Source: Robertmurraya korlensis NBRC 107688 (GTDB lineage Bacteria; Bacillota; Bacilli; Bacillales; Cytobacillaceae). From it: DNA of 64,000 nt. Shown one piece after another: positions 1 to 10,400 of the stretch. The stretch lies in assembly GCF_001591645.1 (NCBI RefSeq), contig NZ_BCVH01000015.1:1-64000 (forward strand), in the 5' to 3' direction. Every line of letters begins with the position of its first letter. Position 1 is the stretch's first letter. The translations under genes and the position numbers were made by a program. Below the pieces are notes generated by a model. That model ran no database searches, was not told the DNA's origin, and saw nothing but the letters and a program-made list of their open reading frames with translations.

Positions 1-110
1 AGACTCCTTCTCTCTTACCATCCCATCCTCTCGTTCTCCCCAACGGGCACTGAAACTGTTTCTCTCATACCATTCCAAACCTCATCTTCATCTCTACAGG
101 TATCGAGACC

Positions 111-138
111 AAAAAATCCACCCTACATATAGGGTGGA
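111..138 (-). terminator. Rho-independent terminator after tdk
   Basis: A perfect 9-bp stem (117-125 with 130-138) with a 4-base loop is followed on the minus strand by six U (111-116). It lies 10 bases beyond the tdk stop codon. The 110 bases further out show no convincing gene. Confidence 0.85.
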
Positions 139-147
139 TACTATCAT

Positions 148-768
148 TTATAGCTTCGACTGTGTAAAGTCTGCTCGTTCTATTACGTTTGGTGATTTCG
201 GAACTTCGTGGTGATGACGACAGCGTGGTTCGTACGCTTCCGATGCACCTACTAGAATAATTGGGTCATCGTAAGAGGCTGGCTCTCCGTTGATTAGACG
301 TTGTGTACGACTTGCTGGGGATCCACAAACGGCACATACTGCCTGCAGCTTTGTTACTAGCTCTGCAATAGCCATTAAGGCAGGCATTACAGTAAATGGC
401 TCGCCACGGAAGTCTTGATCTAGACCAGCAACGACGACGCGATGGCCGCTATCAGCTAAGTGTTGAATCACTTTTACTACCTCTTCATCGAAAAACTGCA
501 CTTCATCAATAGCAATCAAATCAACTTCAGGATCGATATGCTGAAAAATCTCTGTTGAATGGGCGATTGGACGCGCAATAAACGATGTACCATTGTGAGA
601 GACAACAGCTTCATCGCTGTATCTATTGTCAATTTTCGGTTTAAAAACGGCAATGTTTTGTTTGGCAAATTGGGCTCTTCTCACGCGGCGAATCAGTTCC
701 TCTGACTTGCCTGAGAACATGCTACCACAAATGACTTCCACCCAACCATGATGCTTCATTACATACAT
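148..768 (-). CDS. tdk: Thymidine kinase
   Basis: Salvage enzyme that phosphorylates thymidine to dTMP with ATP in the cytoplasm. The 206-residue protein is a type II (small, tetrameric) thymidine kinase. It has a P-loop GSMFSGKS at residues 15-22, the DEVQFFD Walker-B-like segment in the middle, and C-terminal zinc cysteines in CAVCGSP and CRHHH. It aligns over its whole length with Bacillus Tdk, including the start MYVMKHHGW. It sits downstream of rpmE as in B. subtilis, with its own terminator. A strong terminator separates it from rpmE, so it probably has its own promoter in 769-862. Identification is firm. Confidence 0.97.
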   Translation of the reverse strand: MYVMKHHGWVEVICGSMFSGKSEELIRRVRRAQFAKQNIAVFKPKIDNRYSDEAVVSHNGTSFIARPIAHSTEIFQHIDPEVDLIAIDEVQFFDEEVVKVIQHLADSGHRVVVAGLDQDFRGEPFTVMPALMAIAELVTKLQAVCAVCGSPASRTQRLINGEPASYDDPIILVGASEAYEPRCRHHHEVPKSPNVIERADFTQSKL

Positions 769-862
769 AAACGGCCTCTCCTTCCGCTTCGCTCTCTATT
801 ATAAAGTAGTCAGTTTTACGAAAATTATCCCCGGCTGACTACCTATGTACGTTCAATTTCAT

Positions 863-900
863 AAAAAAACAGGCAAGGGTTGAAATCTTCTTGCCTGTTT
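863..900 (-). terminator. Rho-independent terminator after rpmE
   Basis: An 11-bp stem (867-877 with 890-900) is followed by a run of seven U on the minus strand (863-869). It starts 6 bases after the rpmE stop and separates rpmE from tdk. Confidence 0.88.
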
Positions 901-906
901 CTTTCA

Positions 907-1116
907 TTATTGGTTTGCTTTGATTCCGTACTTCTTGTTGAAACGGTCAACACGTCCGCCTGCTTCAGCAAACTTTTGACGTCCTGTGTAGAATGGATGA
1001 CATTCTGAGCAAGTTTCGATACGAAGTTCTTTCTTTACTGAACCAGTTTCGAATGTGTTGCCACATGCACAAGATACCGTTACTTTTTTATAGTTAGGAT
1101 GAATTCCTTCTCTCAT
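907..1116 (-). CDS. rpmE: 50S ribosomal protein bL31 (zinc-binding form)
   Basis: Small protein of the large ribosomal subunit. The 69-residue sequence starts [12 protein letters not shown] and contains Cys16, Cys18, Cys36 and Cys39, the four zinc ligands of the C+ form of L31. This is the form replaced by the zinc-free RpmE2/YtiA type when zinc is scarce. The conserved C-terminal segment [20 protein letters not shown] is complete. It lies between rho and tdk as in B. subtilis and ends in a strong terminator. The plus-strand reading frame across its 5' end is not a gene. Confidence 0.97.
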   Translation of the reverse strand: MREGIHPNYKKVTVSCACGNTFETGSVKKELRIETCSECHPFYTGRQKFAEAGGRVDRFNKKYGIKANQ

Positions 1117-1244
1117 TACCTTTCATCTCCTTTTGCCCTGAGTCGTTCGAAACAGAGTTATTCTTACACACAAGGTGTAATGGAAAAACACACTGATGTT
1201 ATTATAACAAGCAGGCACTCGTTTTGCAACATGGTTTTATTTAC

Positions 1245-2513
1245 CTACGAATTCCTTTTTGCTTTTATTTCTTCATCTAGCTTAGCAAAGAATTCTTCAT
1301 TCGATTTCGTTTGCTTCAGCTTACGTAAAAACTTATCAACAAAGTCAGGTGTATCTGACATTGATTTACGGATGGCCCATAGCTTATCCAAATGATCTTT
1401 CGGGATAAGCAACTCTTCCTTACGCGTTCCAGAGCGGCGAATGTCAATCGCAGGGAAAATACGGCGTTCAGCTAGACCGCGATCCAGATGAAGCTCCATA
1501 TTACCTGTTCCTTTAAATTCTTCATAGATTACATCATCCATACGAGAGCCTGTATCCACAAGTGCCGTTGCAAGAATTGTTAAGCTTCCACCTTCCTCGA
1601 TGTTACGCGCTGCACCGAAGAATCGCTTCGGACGGTGGAAGGCAGCAGGGTCAATCCCCCCAGATAACGTACGGCCACTCGGAGGAATAACGAGATTGTA
1701 GGCACGCGCCAGACGAGTAATACTGTCCATAAGGATGATTACATCGCGCTTATGCTCGACTAGACGCATCGCACGCTCTAGTACAAGCTCAGCTACTTTA
1801 ATATGATTTTCAGGTACTTCGTCAAATGTGGAACTAACCACATCTCCAGCAACCGAACGCTCGATGTCTGTTACTTCTTCCGGCCGCTCATCAATTAATA
1901 GAACAATAAGCTCTGCTTCAGGATGATTCGTTGTAATGCTATTAGCAATTTGCTTTAATAGCATCGTTTTCCCTGCTTTTGGAGGAGCAACGATCAATCC
2001 ACGCTGGCCAAAACCGACTGGAGAAATAAGGTCCATAATTCTCGTGCTCACGTGCTTAGGTGACGTTTCAAGTTTCATTTGACGGTCAGGATACAATGGC
2101 GTCAACGCAGGGAAATGAACACGTTCCTTGGCTGATTCCGGATCATCTCCGTTTACTGCACCTACCTGTAAAAGTCCAAAATAACGCTCGTTTTCCTTAG
2201 GCGGACGTACTTTACCAGATACTTTATCACCATTTCGGAGGTCAAATCGTCTAATTTGTGAGGCTGAAATATAAATGTCCTCTGAACTTGGGGAGTAGTT
2301 GATAGGTCGTAGGAAACCGAAGCCTTCAGACTGGATGATTTCAAGGACACCTTCCATAAAGAAAAAGCCCTCTGATTCCGCACGTGCTTTGAGTATCGCA
2401 AAAATAAGTTCTTTTTTTGTTAGCTTGCTATAGTAAGACACTTTAAATGTCTTTGCCAGCTCATAAAGCTCTTTTAGCTTCATATTTTCCAGGCTTGAAA
2501 TTGTTAATTCCAT
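1245..2513 (-). CDS. rho: Transcription termination factor Rho
   Basis: Hexameric RNA helicase that ends transcription at factor-dependent sites. The 422-residue protein has an N-terminal Rho_N helical domain (1-45), a cold-shock-like RNA-binding domain (about 50-120, containing the GFGFLR motif), and an ATPase core with Walker A APPKAGKT at 176-183 and Walker B VIILMDS. Its length and order are normal for Bacillus Rho. In B. subtilis rho is autoregulated by attenuation in its leader; the 322-base leader here could serve the same purpose but I see no specific element. The glpX gene that lies next to rho in B. subtilis is absent here. Confidence 0.98.
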   Translation of the reverse strand: MELTISSLENMKLKELYELAKTFKVSYYSKLTKKELIFAILKARAESEGFFFMEGVLEIIQSEGFGFLRPINYSPSSEDIYISASQIRRFDLRNGDKVSGKVRPPKENERYFGLLQVGAVNGDDPESAKERVHFPALTPLYPDRQMKLETSPKHVSTRIMDLISPVGFGQRGLIVAPPKAGKTMLLKQIANSITTNHPEAELIVLLIDERPEEVTDIERSVAGDVVSSTFDEVPENHIKVAELVLERAMRLVEHKRDVIILMDSITRLARAYNLVIPPSGRTLSGGIDPAAFHRPKRFFGAARNIEEGGSLTILATALVDTGSRMDDVIYEEFKGTGNMELHLDRGLAERRIFPAIDIRRSGTRKEELLIPKDHLDKLWAIRKSMSDTPDFVDKFLRKLKQTKSNEEFFAKLDEEIKAKRNS

Positions 2514-2835
2514 TAGTACACCACTCTTTTACATAATAAGTTGTTCCACCACAGGCTTTATGATTTTGTTCGATAAAATTGGATGGAAGGATTGAATGTT
2601 TGAGGCTTTCTAGAAGTATAAGAAGAAATAAAGAAAGTTATATTCTATAAAGACAAGTCTATTTTTACACATGAAAATGCCTTTTTAAAAAACAATTTCT
2701 ATTTTACCCTTTTTTTTAATTATTAATCAACTTTATTTTAATGGGAAGTTAGTAAGGAGGGTAATTGTAAAGAAGGCAGACGAAAGCAGGTCTGCCTTCT
2801 TTACATGTAATCTATAATTTTTTGATAGCTTTCTA
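2514..2835. other. Intergenic region rho-murZ (322 bases)
   Basis: This stretch has no plausible gene. It is AT-rich, contains the murZ terminator hairpin at 2768-2803, and must hold the rho promoter and leader. No conserved RNA motif was recognised. B. subtilis carries glpX at this position. Confidence 0.6.
2768..2803 (-). terminator. Hairpin terminator after murZ
   Basis: A perfect 13-bp inverted repeat (2768-2780 with 2791-2803) has a 10-base loop and lies 33 bases past the murZ stop. The trailing U tract is weak, so it may be a processing or 3'-protecting hairpin as much as a terminator. Confidence 0.6.
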
Positions 2836-4122
2836 TTAAGCGTTTTTCAGTTGTTCTAGCTCTTCTTTTGTCATTGCTTCACGCCAAATGGTCGCGCCAA
2901 GCCCATTTAATTTTTCTACAAGATGGCTGTAGCCACGGTCGATATGCTCAAGCCCCGTTACCTCAGTTACGCCTTCTGCCATTAACCCCGCAATGACTAG
3001 AGCAGCTCCGGCACGTAAATCACTCGCTTTCACCTTGGCGCCCTGTAATTTCACTGGGCCATGAATAATCGCCGCACGACCTTCTACTTTGATGTTTGCA
3101 TTCATTCGTCTTAATTCATCGATATGCTTAAAGCGAGCTCCATAAATCGTATCGGTCACCATGCTTGTCCCAACAGCGCTAGTTAATAATGATGTTAATG
3201 GTTGCTGTAAATCGGTTGGAAAACCAGGATAGACCAATGTTTTAATATCAACCGCTTTAAAGGATTCAGCTTTTCCTACAAATACTTGGTCATCGCTCGT
3301 TTCAATCGGTACACCCATTTCACGAAGTTTAGCAATCAAAGACTCTAAGTGTTGAGGAATGATATTATCAATTAACAATCCGTCACCAACAGCCGCACCC
3401 AGAATTAAATAGGTACCAGCCTCAATTCGGTCAGGAATAATCGTATGCTGGCAGCCATGAAGCTCGTCCACCCCATCAATACGAATGACGTCTGTTCCTG
3501 CTCCTTTGATTTTGGCTCCCATATTCGTGAGCAACGTGGCTACGTCAATGATCTCCGGCTCTTTTGCCGCATTTTCAATGATTGTACGACCTTTTGCACG
3601 AACAGCTGCAAGCATAATATTGATGGTTGCTCCAACACTCACAACGTCCAAATAAATTCTTGCCCCACGAAGCTCGTCCGCACGTAGATAGATTGCACCT
3701 TGTTCATTGGTCACGGTTGCTCCTAGTGCTTCAAAGCCTTTAATATGTTGATCAATCGGTCTTGGACCTAAGTGACAGCCACCAGGTAATCCAATCACTG
3801 CCTTTTTAAAACGACCAAGCATAGCACCCATTAAGTAATAGCTTGCACGAAGCATCTTTACCTTTCCATTTGGCAAAGGCATTGAGATCATTTCAGAAGG
3901 ATCCACCCACATTTCATTGTTTGAAAAATTGACTTTTCCTCCAATTTCCTCGAGCAGTCCTTGTAGAATCTGCACATCGGAAATATCTGGTAATCCTTCA
4001 ATCGTTACTGGTGAATCGGCTAAAATGGTCGCTGGAATGAGTGCGACTGCACTGTTTTTGGCACCACTTATACGAACGGTTCCCTTTAAAGGGTCTCCAC
4101 CGGCAATCATCAGCTTATCCAT
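2836..4122 (-). CDS. murZ: UDP-N-acetylglucosamine 1-carboxyvinyltransferase (second MurA)
   Basis: Transfers enolpyruvate from PEP to UDP-GlcNAc, the first committed step of peptidoglycan synthesis. This is the MurAB/MurZ paralogue, judging by position between rho and tal. Visible features are the substrate loop [12 protein letters not shown] near the N-terminus and the catalytic cysteine in [10 protein letters not shown], the fosfomycin target. I start at [11 protein letters not shown] (428 residues). A GAAGGGAG ribosome site stands 8 bases upstream of that ATG, and the 9 codons before it are not conserved. A terminator hairpin follows. Confidence 0.95.
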   Translation of the reverse strand: MDKLMIAGGDPLKGTVRISGAKNSAVALIPATILADSPVTIEGLPDISDVQILQGLLEEIGGKVNFSNNEMWVDPSEMISMPLPNGKVKMLRASYYLMGAMLGRFKKAVIGLPGGCHLGPRPIDQHIKGFEALGATVTNEQGAIYLRADELRGARIYLDVVSVGATINIMLAAVRAKGRTIIENAAKEPEIIDVATLLTNMGAKIKGAGTDVIRIDGVDELHGCQHTIIPDRIEAGTYLILGAAVGDGLLIDNIIPQHLESLIAKLREMGVPIETSDDQVFVGKAESFKAVDIKTLVYPGFPTDLQQPLTSLLTSAVGTSMVTDTIYGARFKHIDELRRMNANIKVEGRAAIIHGPVKLQGAKVKASDLRAGAALVIAGLMAEGVTEVTGLEHIDRGYSHLVEKLNGLGATIWREAMTKEELEQLKNA

Positions 4123-4359
4123 CGTTGACTCCCTTCTAAGCCATATCAATTCACACAGAATACGTGTTATATCTTATACTGATTTGGCTCATCTTTTTTA
4201 TTTTTCCATATATGCTTTTTCGGAAAATCTATACGCGGTATATTTTACCACTAAAAAAGTACAAAAAACGACATATACCAACTTAACTTATAGTTTACAC
4301 GAAATTTCAAACTTCATGTATGGAATTATAAAAAAGTTATAAATAGGAAAAATGTCCTG

Positions 4360-5010
4360 TTATTGATTCTCTCTATTTTTCCAATCTGCTAAAAAGGCTT
4401 CGATCCCTTTGTCTGTAAGTGGATGATTGAATAATTGCATAATAACCTTAAAAGGAATAGTAGCAATATGCGCCCCTCGCAGAGCTGCATCTGTTACGTG
4501 TTGTGGGTGACGGATAGAAGCAGCAATAATTTCTGTTTCTAACCCATGAACCGCGAAAATATCTGCGATTGTTGAGATTAAATCAAGACCATTGTAACCG
4601 ATATCATCTAATCGACCAACAAAAGGAGATACATATGTAGCCCCAGCTCTTGCTGCTAGCAATGCTTGGTTTGCACTAAAAATTAAGGTTACGTTTGACT
4701 TGATGCCCTCTTTTGAAAAAGTCGATACCGCTTTTAAACCTTCTGGTGTCATCGGTACTTTAATTGTAATATTTGGAGCAATGGCAGCTAGCTCGCGACC
4801 TTCACGAATCATACCTTCTGCATCAAGCGCGATGACCTCTGCACTAACTGAACCAGGAACTAATGCCGTGATCTCACGAAGACGGTCTTCAAATGAAACA
4901 TTTTTTTCTTTTGCTACTAATGATGGATTTGTTGTAACCCCTGCAACAACTCCGATAGAATATGCTTCTCTAATCTCTTCCATGTTTGCTGTATCAATAA
5001 AAAATTTCAT
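4360..5010 (-). CDS. tal: Transaldolase (fructose-6-phosphate aldolase-like, small type)
   Basis: Enzyme of the non-oxidative pentose phosphate pathway that moves a dihydroxyacetone unit between sugar phosphates. This is the short TalB/FSA-like family. It has the N-terminal [18 protein letters not shown] and the Schiff-base lysine in [10 protein letters not shown] (Lys84). I start at ATG 5010 (216 residues), with AAGGGAG about 10 bases upstream. A GTG three codons earlier lies too close to that site. It is YwjH by position, between murZ and fbaA, and is probably transcribed from its own promoter because a hairpin follows fbaA. Confidence 0.94.
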   Translation of the reverse strand: MKFFIDTANMEEIREAYSIGVVAGVTTNPSLVAKEKNVSFEDRLREITALVPGSVSAEVIALDAEGMIREGRELAAIAPNITIKVPMTPEGLKAVSTFSKEGIKSNVTLIFSANQALLAARAGATYVSPFVGRLDDIGYNGLDLISTIADIFAVHGLETEIIAASIRHPQHVTDAALRGAHIATIPFKVIMQLFNHPLTDKGIEAFLADWKNRENQ

Positions 5011-5066
5011 CTGTTCCACTCTCCCTTACATAATTCGACTATTTTTTTAAAATGACATCAATACAA

Positions 5067-5101
5067 TTGAAACCGCCCTTTTTCAAAAAAGGCGGTTTCA
5101 A
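5067..5101 (-). terminator. Hairpin terminator after fbaA
   Basis: An 11-bp stem (5067-5077 with 5091-5101) carries a 13-base loop, 23 bases after the fbaA stop. The minus-strand U tract after it is broken, so termination may be partial with read-through into tal. Confidence 0.65.
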
Positions 5102-5123
5102 CTTATAAATCAAATAAATTCGA

Positions 5124-5981
5124 TTACGCTCTGTTTGAAGAACCGAATTCGCGCATTTTGCCGATAACTGTTTCTTTAATCGCATCGCGAGCTGGTCCTA
5201 AGTATTTACGTGGATCGTATTCATCTGGTTTTGCTGCTAACACTTCACGAACCGTTCTTGCAGAAGCAATTTGGTTCTCAGTATTTACATTAATTTTTGC
5301 TGTTCCAAAAGAGATTGACTTTTGGATGTCAGCTGTTGGGATTCCAGTTCCACCGTGTAGAACTAATGGCACACCAGTAGCTGCACCGATTTCTTCCATT
5401 TCTTTGAAACCTAGGTTAGGTTCACCTTTGTAAGGACCGTGAACTGAACCAAGTGCTGGAGCTAAGCAGTCGATACCAGTGCGAGAAACTAGTTCTTTAC
5501 ACTCTTGAACGTCAGCATAGATAACACCTTCAGCAATGATATCGTCCTCTTGTCCGCCAACTGTTCCAAGTTCAGCTTCAACAGATACACCTTTAGAGTG
5601 AGCATACTCAACTACTTTTGTAGTAGTTTCAATGTTTTCTTCGAAAGGATGGTGAGATGCATCGATCATTACTGATGTAAAACCAGCATCGATTGCTTCC
5701 TTACATTTATCAAAGCTTGAACCGTGGTCTAAGTGGATAGCCACAGGTACAGTAATTTTGTAGTCTTCTAAAAGACCTTCTACCATTTTCACAACTGTTT
5801 TGAAGCCGCCCATGTAACGAGCTGCACCTTCAGAAACCCCAAGGATTACTGGAGATTTTTCAGCTTCAGCTGCTTGTAAAATCGCTTGAGTGAATTCCAG
5901 GTTGTTTAAGTTGAATTGTCCTACTGCATACCCTTCTGCTTTTGCTTTCTTGAGCATGTCCGTCATAGATACTAAAGGCAT
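5124..5981 (-). CDS. fbaA: Class II fructose-1,6-bisphosphate aldolase
   Basis: Zinc-dependent glycolytic and gluconeogenic enzyme that splits fructose 1,6-bisphosphate. The 285-residue protein matches Bacillus FbaA throughout. The catalytic and metal-binding segment HLDHGSSF is at 83-90, later metal-binding histidines are in GSVHGPYKG and LHGGTG, and the phosphate-binding segment INVNT is near the C-terminus. Start [10 protein letters not shown] is preceded by GGAGG. The gene lies between spo0F and tal as in B. subtilis. Nothing odd was seen. Confidence 0.98.
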   Translation of the reverse strand: MPLVSMTDMLKKAKAEGYAVGQFNLNNLEFTQAILQAAEAEKSPVILGVSEGAARYMGGFKTVVKMVEGLLEDYKITVPVAIHLDHGSSFDKCKEAIDAGFTSVMIDASHHPFEENIETTTKVVEYAHSKGVSVEAELGTVGGQEDDIIAEGVIYADVQECKELVSRTGIDCLAPALGSVHGPYKGEPNLGFKEMEEIGAATGVPLVLHGGTGIPTADIQKSISFGTAKINVNTENQIASARTVREVLAAKPDEYDPRKYLGPARDAIKETVIGKMREFGSSNRA

Positions 5982-6162
5982 TCTTCTTCCTCCTATTCAT
6001 GATGACCTTTTTATAGACAGGTTCCCTTTTAGAGTTTTCCCTAAACAATTAACGTTATGTAATTTGAGATCCTGACTTTGATTGATCATCCGCTAAATTC
6101 ATTTGTAATCATACCAAATAAAAAATAGAAATGCTATCAATCTTGGCCACTTTTATAGGATG

Positions 6163-6594
6163 TCATAAAATAGATATAATGGAATCGCTATCATTTAAAG
6201 ATTTTTCCAATTTCAATGGAACACAGCTATTTTTTACTGGTAAATACTTCTTAACTGCTGCACGAATATCATCAATATCAAATGGCTTGGCAAAATGAGT
6301 GAGTGCTCCAAGATCCTTCGCTTCCTGAATCATATCTAGCTCACCGTAAGCAGTCATAATGATGACACGAATATCCTTTTCGATTACTTTCATTCTTTTT
6401 AAAATTTCAATTCCATCCATACCAGGAATTTTCATATCTAGTAACACAAGATCTGGAGGGTTTTTTGTCACGATTTCCAGTGCTTGTACCCCATTTGCCG
6501 CTTGAAATGTTTCGTAGCCTTCCTTTTGCAGCACTTCATTTAACAGAATTCTTATGCCAAATTGGTCATCTACTATTAATATTTTGCCTTTCAT
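6163..6594 (-). CDS. spo0F: Sporulation phosphorelay response regulator Spo0F, with C-terminal extension
   Basis: Single-domain receiver that takes phosphate from sporulation kinases and passes it to Spo0B. The fold residues are all present: acidic pocket Asp9-Asp10, phosphoacceptor Asp53 in [11 protein letters not shown], Thr81 and Lys103. I chose ATG 6594 (GAGGTG six bases upstream) over the GTG at 6603, which overlaps that site. The protein is 143 residues, whereas B. subtilis Spo0F has 124. After the usual end LPVKN the frame stays open for 21 more residues ([10 protein letters not shown]...), which I do not recognise. A SigH-like promoter lies upstream. Confidence 0.95.
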   Translation of the reverse strand: MKGKILIVDDQFGIRILLNEVLQKEGYETFQAANGVQALEIVTKNPPDLVLLDMKIPGMDGIEILKRMKVIEKDIRVIIMTAYGELDMIQEAKDLGALTHFAKPFDIDDIRAAVKKYLPVKNSCVPLKLEKSLNDSDSIISIL

Positions 6595-6660
6595 GAAAGC
6601 CACCTCTTTTTCTGGATTTTTTTATGTATTTGAATGATCAGGACTATCCACCTTCATGTA

Positions 6661-6688
6661 GTTCGATACACTACGTAATTTTTCCTGC
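6661..6688 (-). promoter_or_regulatory. Candidate SigH promoter of spo0F
   Basis: On the minus strand GCAGGAAAA (6680-6688) fits the SigH -35 consensus RnAGGAwWW. After 12 bases ATCGAAC (6661-6667) follows, one base from RnnGAAT. It lies 67 bases upstream of the spo0F start. B. subtilis spo0F is known to have a SigH promoter. No exact Spo0A box was found beside it. Confidence 0.55.
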
Positions 6689-6790
6689 AAACATTTTACA
6701 TGAAAACATATAAATTTTTACAGTTCGGGATTTTACCTTCCTCGTCCATTTCTTTTATAATATATGAATATTGAAATTTGGAGGCCTTTT

Positions 6791-7318
6791 ATGTTAAAAA
6801 TGTTCACAACCCAATTGAGTGGATTATTTAAAAAAATCCAGGATAAGGAGGACCTCTCCATAGAGGATGGTGCCAGACTTCTTGCCCAAGCACTCATTGG
6901 AGACGGCCATATATTTATCTTTGCTGAAAATGAACTTACTGCTGTTCAAGCAGAGGCTGTTCACAGCAAGGAGCCTTTACAGCGTGCTCGTGTACTTGAT
7001 GGTTTACAACAACTCGAACAGGTGACAGTTGCTGACCGTGTATTGATTATGTCGAGAACCATTCGCGATTCCAGTGCAGTCGCTATCGGGAAGGCTCTAG
7101 AAGAGAAAGGAATTCCGTTTGTATCGGTGGCCACTGTAGACGAGGGAGAGGGAGACGCTCTGAATGATCTTGCACACGTCCATATCGATCTTCAATTAAA
7201 AAAGGGACTACTGCCAGATGAAGAAGGAAACCGCTACGGGTACCCTGCATCCATGGCTGCTCTATATGTTTATTATGGATTAAAATTCACGATTGATGAG
7301 ATTATGGAAGAATACTGA
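6791..7318 (+). CDS. ywjG: DUF2529 protein YwjG
   Basis: Protein of unknown function, 175 residues, conserved next to spo0F and pyrG in Bacillus. The sequence looks like a sugar-isomerase (SIS-like) fold: an N-terminal helix (KMFTTQLSGLFKKIQ), then strands with DGHIFIFAENE, VLIMSRTIRDS and FVSVATVD, resembling the SIS phosphosugar-binding pattern. That is inference. I start at ATG 6791 because TTTGGAGG stands just upstream; an in-frame ATG nine codons earlier lacks a site. It is transcribed divergently from spo0F. Confidence 0.88.
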   Translation: MLKMFTTQLSGLFKKIQDKEDLSIEDGARLLAQALIGDGHIFIFAENELTAVQAEAVHSKEPLQRARVLDGLQQLEQVTVADRVLIMSRTIRDSSAVAIGKALEEKGIPFVSVATVDEGEGDALNDLAHVHIDLQLKKGLLPDEEGNRYGYPASMAALYVYYGLKFTIDEIMEEY

Positions 7319-7320
7319 TA

Positions 7321-7436
7321 GAAAAGCGTAAGCGACTTGGTCAGCCCCGACAGGCATAAGACGAACGACGCAAGAAGGCCTGCCTTCTGTAGTAGGGTGG
7401 CTTATGTCCCGAGGGGCTAGTCGCTGGAGCTGGACA
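7321..7436. repeat. Nested palindromic (REP-like) intergenic element
   Basis: About 115 bases between the convergent ywjG and pyrG genes fold back on themselves. AGCGACT (7331-7337) pairs with AGTCGCT (7419-7425), AGCCCC (7343-7348) with GGGGCT (7413-7418), CATAAG (7355-7360) with CTTATG (7401-7406), and AGAAGGC (7373-7379) with GCCTTCT (7382-7388). The sequence style (GGTCAGCCCCGAC ... GAGGGGCTAG) resembles short dispersed repeats I associate with Bacillaceae genomes. It contains no coding capacity. No second copy was noticed in the window. Confidence 0.6.
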
Positions 7437-7471
7437 GTTTTGCTCCCTATTTTGGGGGTATTTTTTATGTA

Positions 7472-7497
7472 CAAAAAAAGCCCCCCACCCGGGAGGC
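7472..7497 (-). terminator. Rho-independent terminator after pyrG
   Basis: A GC-rich 7-bp stem (7480-7486 with 7491-7497, one G-U pair in RNA) with a 4-base loop is followed by seven U on the minus strand (7473-7479), 13 bases past the pyrG stop. Confidence 0.88.
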
Positions 7498-7509
7498 CCT
7501 CTATCTATA

Positions 7510-9147
<1,638 letters not shown>

Positions 9148-9224
9148 TTAAATATCAATCCATTACATTGGCAAGGGGATAAAACGATTTTTGAAGACTA
9201 ATTTTCACTTCCGAAAAGAGCCTA

Positions 9225-9270
9225 TAAAAAAATAAAAACGCCCCTCCTGCTAGAAATAGCAAGGGGAGCG
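9225..9270 (-). promoter_or_regulatory. pyrG leader attenuator hairpin
   Basis: A 14-bp stem with one mismatch (9239-9252 with 9257-9270) and a 4-base loop is followed by an interrupted U tract (9225-9238). Its ascending strand carries the pyrimidine-rich CUCCCCUU. In B. subtilis a run of extra G residues at the transcript 5' end pairs with such a segment and prevents termination when CTP is low. Confidence 0.82.
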
Positions 9271-9300
9271 TGAAATTACGTTTCGATTGTTCCTTTTTAA

Positions 9301-9343
9301 GGAGCCCAAAAAGTATTCTACCTACAGCTCTGTAAAAAGTCAA
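9301..9343 (-). promoter_or_regulatory. pyrG SigA promoter with GGGCTC initial transcript
   Basis: On the minus strand TTGACT (9338-9343), a 17-base spacer and TAGAAT (9315-9320) make a near-consensus promoter. Transcription would begin at G9307 with GGGCTCC, the same initial sequence that allows CTP-dependent reiterative G addition at B. subtilis pyrG. Confidence 0.8.
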
Positions 9344-9366
9344 GTCGAGATCCTACAAAATTCGAC

Positions 9367-9939
9367 TTAAAGATTCTCGTCGTCCTCTGCATCAAAATCG
9401 TCATCTTCGAGGTCTTCATCATCTTCTTCTTCGTCAAGATCGAATTCCTCTTCGTCATCTTCAAGAAGGTCTTCATCATCTTCTTCTAAATCTTCATCAA
9501 CGTCATCTTCAAGAAGATCATCATCGTCATCTTCATCAAAGTCATCATCCACATCATCGTAGTCGAGCTCTTCTTCCTCTAACTCGTCATACTCTTCAAT
9601 GTCAAGTTCCTCGTCCTCATCGACAACTTTCTTCGCTTTTTTCTTCTTCGGCTTCACAGCTGTTACGTGTTCTTCTTCTGTTTGGTCAACAGGATACCAA
9701 ACGCGAAGTCCCCAGCGGTTTTCGCCAATCGTCATAAAGCGACCATCTATATTTAAATCTGTATAAAATTGAGCAATTCTCGCTCTCACTTCATCTTCTG
9801 TTAATCCACGTAGCTTTGTAATTTCATCCATTAATTCTTTAAAAGAGACTGGCTGTTTCTTTTCCTTCAGCAATTCAAACGCAATCTCCATTAAGGACAT
9901 TTCTTGCAATTCTTCTTGAGTAATCTGATTCAAACTCAA
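9367..9939 (-). CDS. rpoE: RNA polymerase delta subunit
   Basis: Subunit specific to Gram-positive bacteria that speeds enzyme recycling and sharpens promoter selectivity. Residues 1-95 form the HARE-HTH globular domain (EELQEMSLMEIAFELLKEKKQPVSF ... FYTDLNIDGRFM; WGLRVWYP). After a KPKKKKAKK basic patch the last 80 residues are almost all Asp/Glu, as in the family. I start at TTG 9939 (190 residues). AGGAAG stands 8 bases upstream and this gives the same distance to the EEL motif as B. subtilis RpoE. The GTG three codons earlier overlaps the ribosome site. Confidence 0.95.
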   Translation of the reverse strand: MSLNQITQEELQEMSLMEIAFELLKEKKQPVSFKELMDEITKLRGLTEDEVRARIAQFYTDLNIDGRFMTIGENRWGLRVWYPVDQTEEEHVTAVKPKKKKAKKVVDEDEELDIEEYDELEEEELDYDDVDDDFDEDDDDDLLEDDVDEDLEEDDEDLLEDDEEEFDLDEEEDDEDLEDDDFDAEDDENL

Positions 9940-10064
9940 TATTTGCACTTCCTTTCACTATGTAAACCACGACAAATAAAATATGTACACAATTATTGCA
10001 TATTCTTCATTATAAACAAAATATGAACCTTTATGCTAGTTCTATCTATTCGATACAAAACTTT

Positions 10065-10250
10065 TTAGTACTTGCCCTCTTCTTTTTGCCTCTTTTTGTC
10101 CCTTGCCAAGATCCTCACCGCTAAATAGAAAAAGAAAAAGGACATAAGAAAAAAAGGGATCGCACCAAGCTGCAATGAGTAAAGATAAAAAGCAGAAACA
10201 ACTGTAAGAATAACAGCGATAAATCGAAGAAGTTGCTTCAAACATCTCAC
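10065..10250 (-). CDS. Small hydrophobic protein, two membrane segments
   Basis: I do not recognise this 61-residue frame. It has a short basic N-terminus, two hydrophobic segments (about residues 7-27 and 29-48) and a charged tail ARDKKRQKEEGKY, the pattern of a small membrane protein with its end in the cytoplasm. The start would be GTG or TTG with a weak ribosome site, and the overlapping longer frame (10042-10329) looks less protein-like. It lies between icmF and rpoE on the same strand. It may be a real small gene or chance. Confidence 0.42.
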   Translation of the reverse strand: MRCLKQLLRFIAVILTVVSAFYLYSLQLGAIPFFLMSFFFFYLAVRILARDKKRQKEEGKY

Positions 10251-10346
10251 ATCCCATGATAAATGGTAGGTCCTTCGTGTGAAAAAAGACCATTCTTCCT
10301 TCTTCTATTATAGTAAAAATTAGGCCCATTTAGGTAATGTCTCTGT

Positions 10347-10400
10347 AAAAAAAGTGTAAAGAGAAAAAGCGGAAGGTTCGCTTCCGCTTTTCTCTTTACA
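10347..10400 (-). terminator. Terminator overlapping the icmF stop codon
   Basis: A 20-bp stem with one bulge (10355-10375 with 10381-10400) and a short loop is followed by seven U on the minus strand (10347-10353). The ascending arm begins within the last bases of icmF and includes its TAA. It closes the fad/icm cluster. Confidence 0.88.

Noticed and set aside
1-110. A gene fragment at the left edge
   Set aside because: No open frame with protein character on either strand; it lies beyond the tdk terminator and is probably the leader of the next gene.
9155-9343. A 62-codon frame upstream of pyrG
   Set aside because: It coincides with the pyrG promoter, initial transcript and attenuator, which explain the sequence better.
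10042-10329. A 95-codon frame overlapping the small membrane protein candidate
   Set aside because: Its translation is rich in scattered Cys, Tyr and Phe with no domain pattern and runs through the promoter side; the 61-residue frame is more protein-like.
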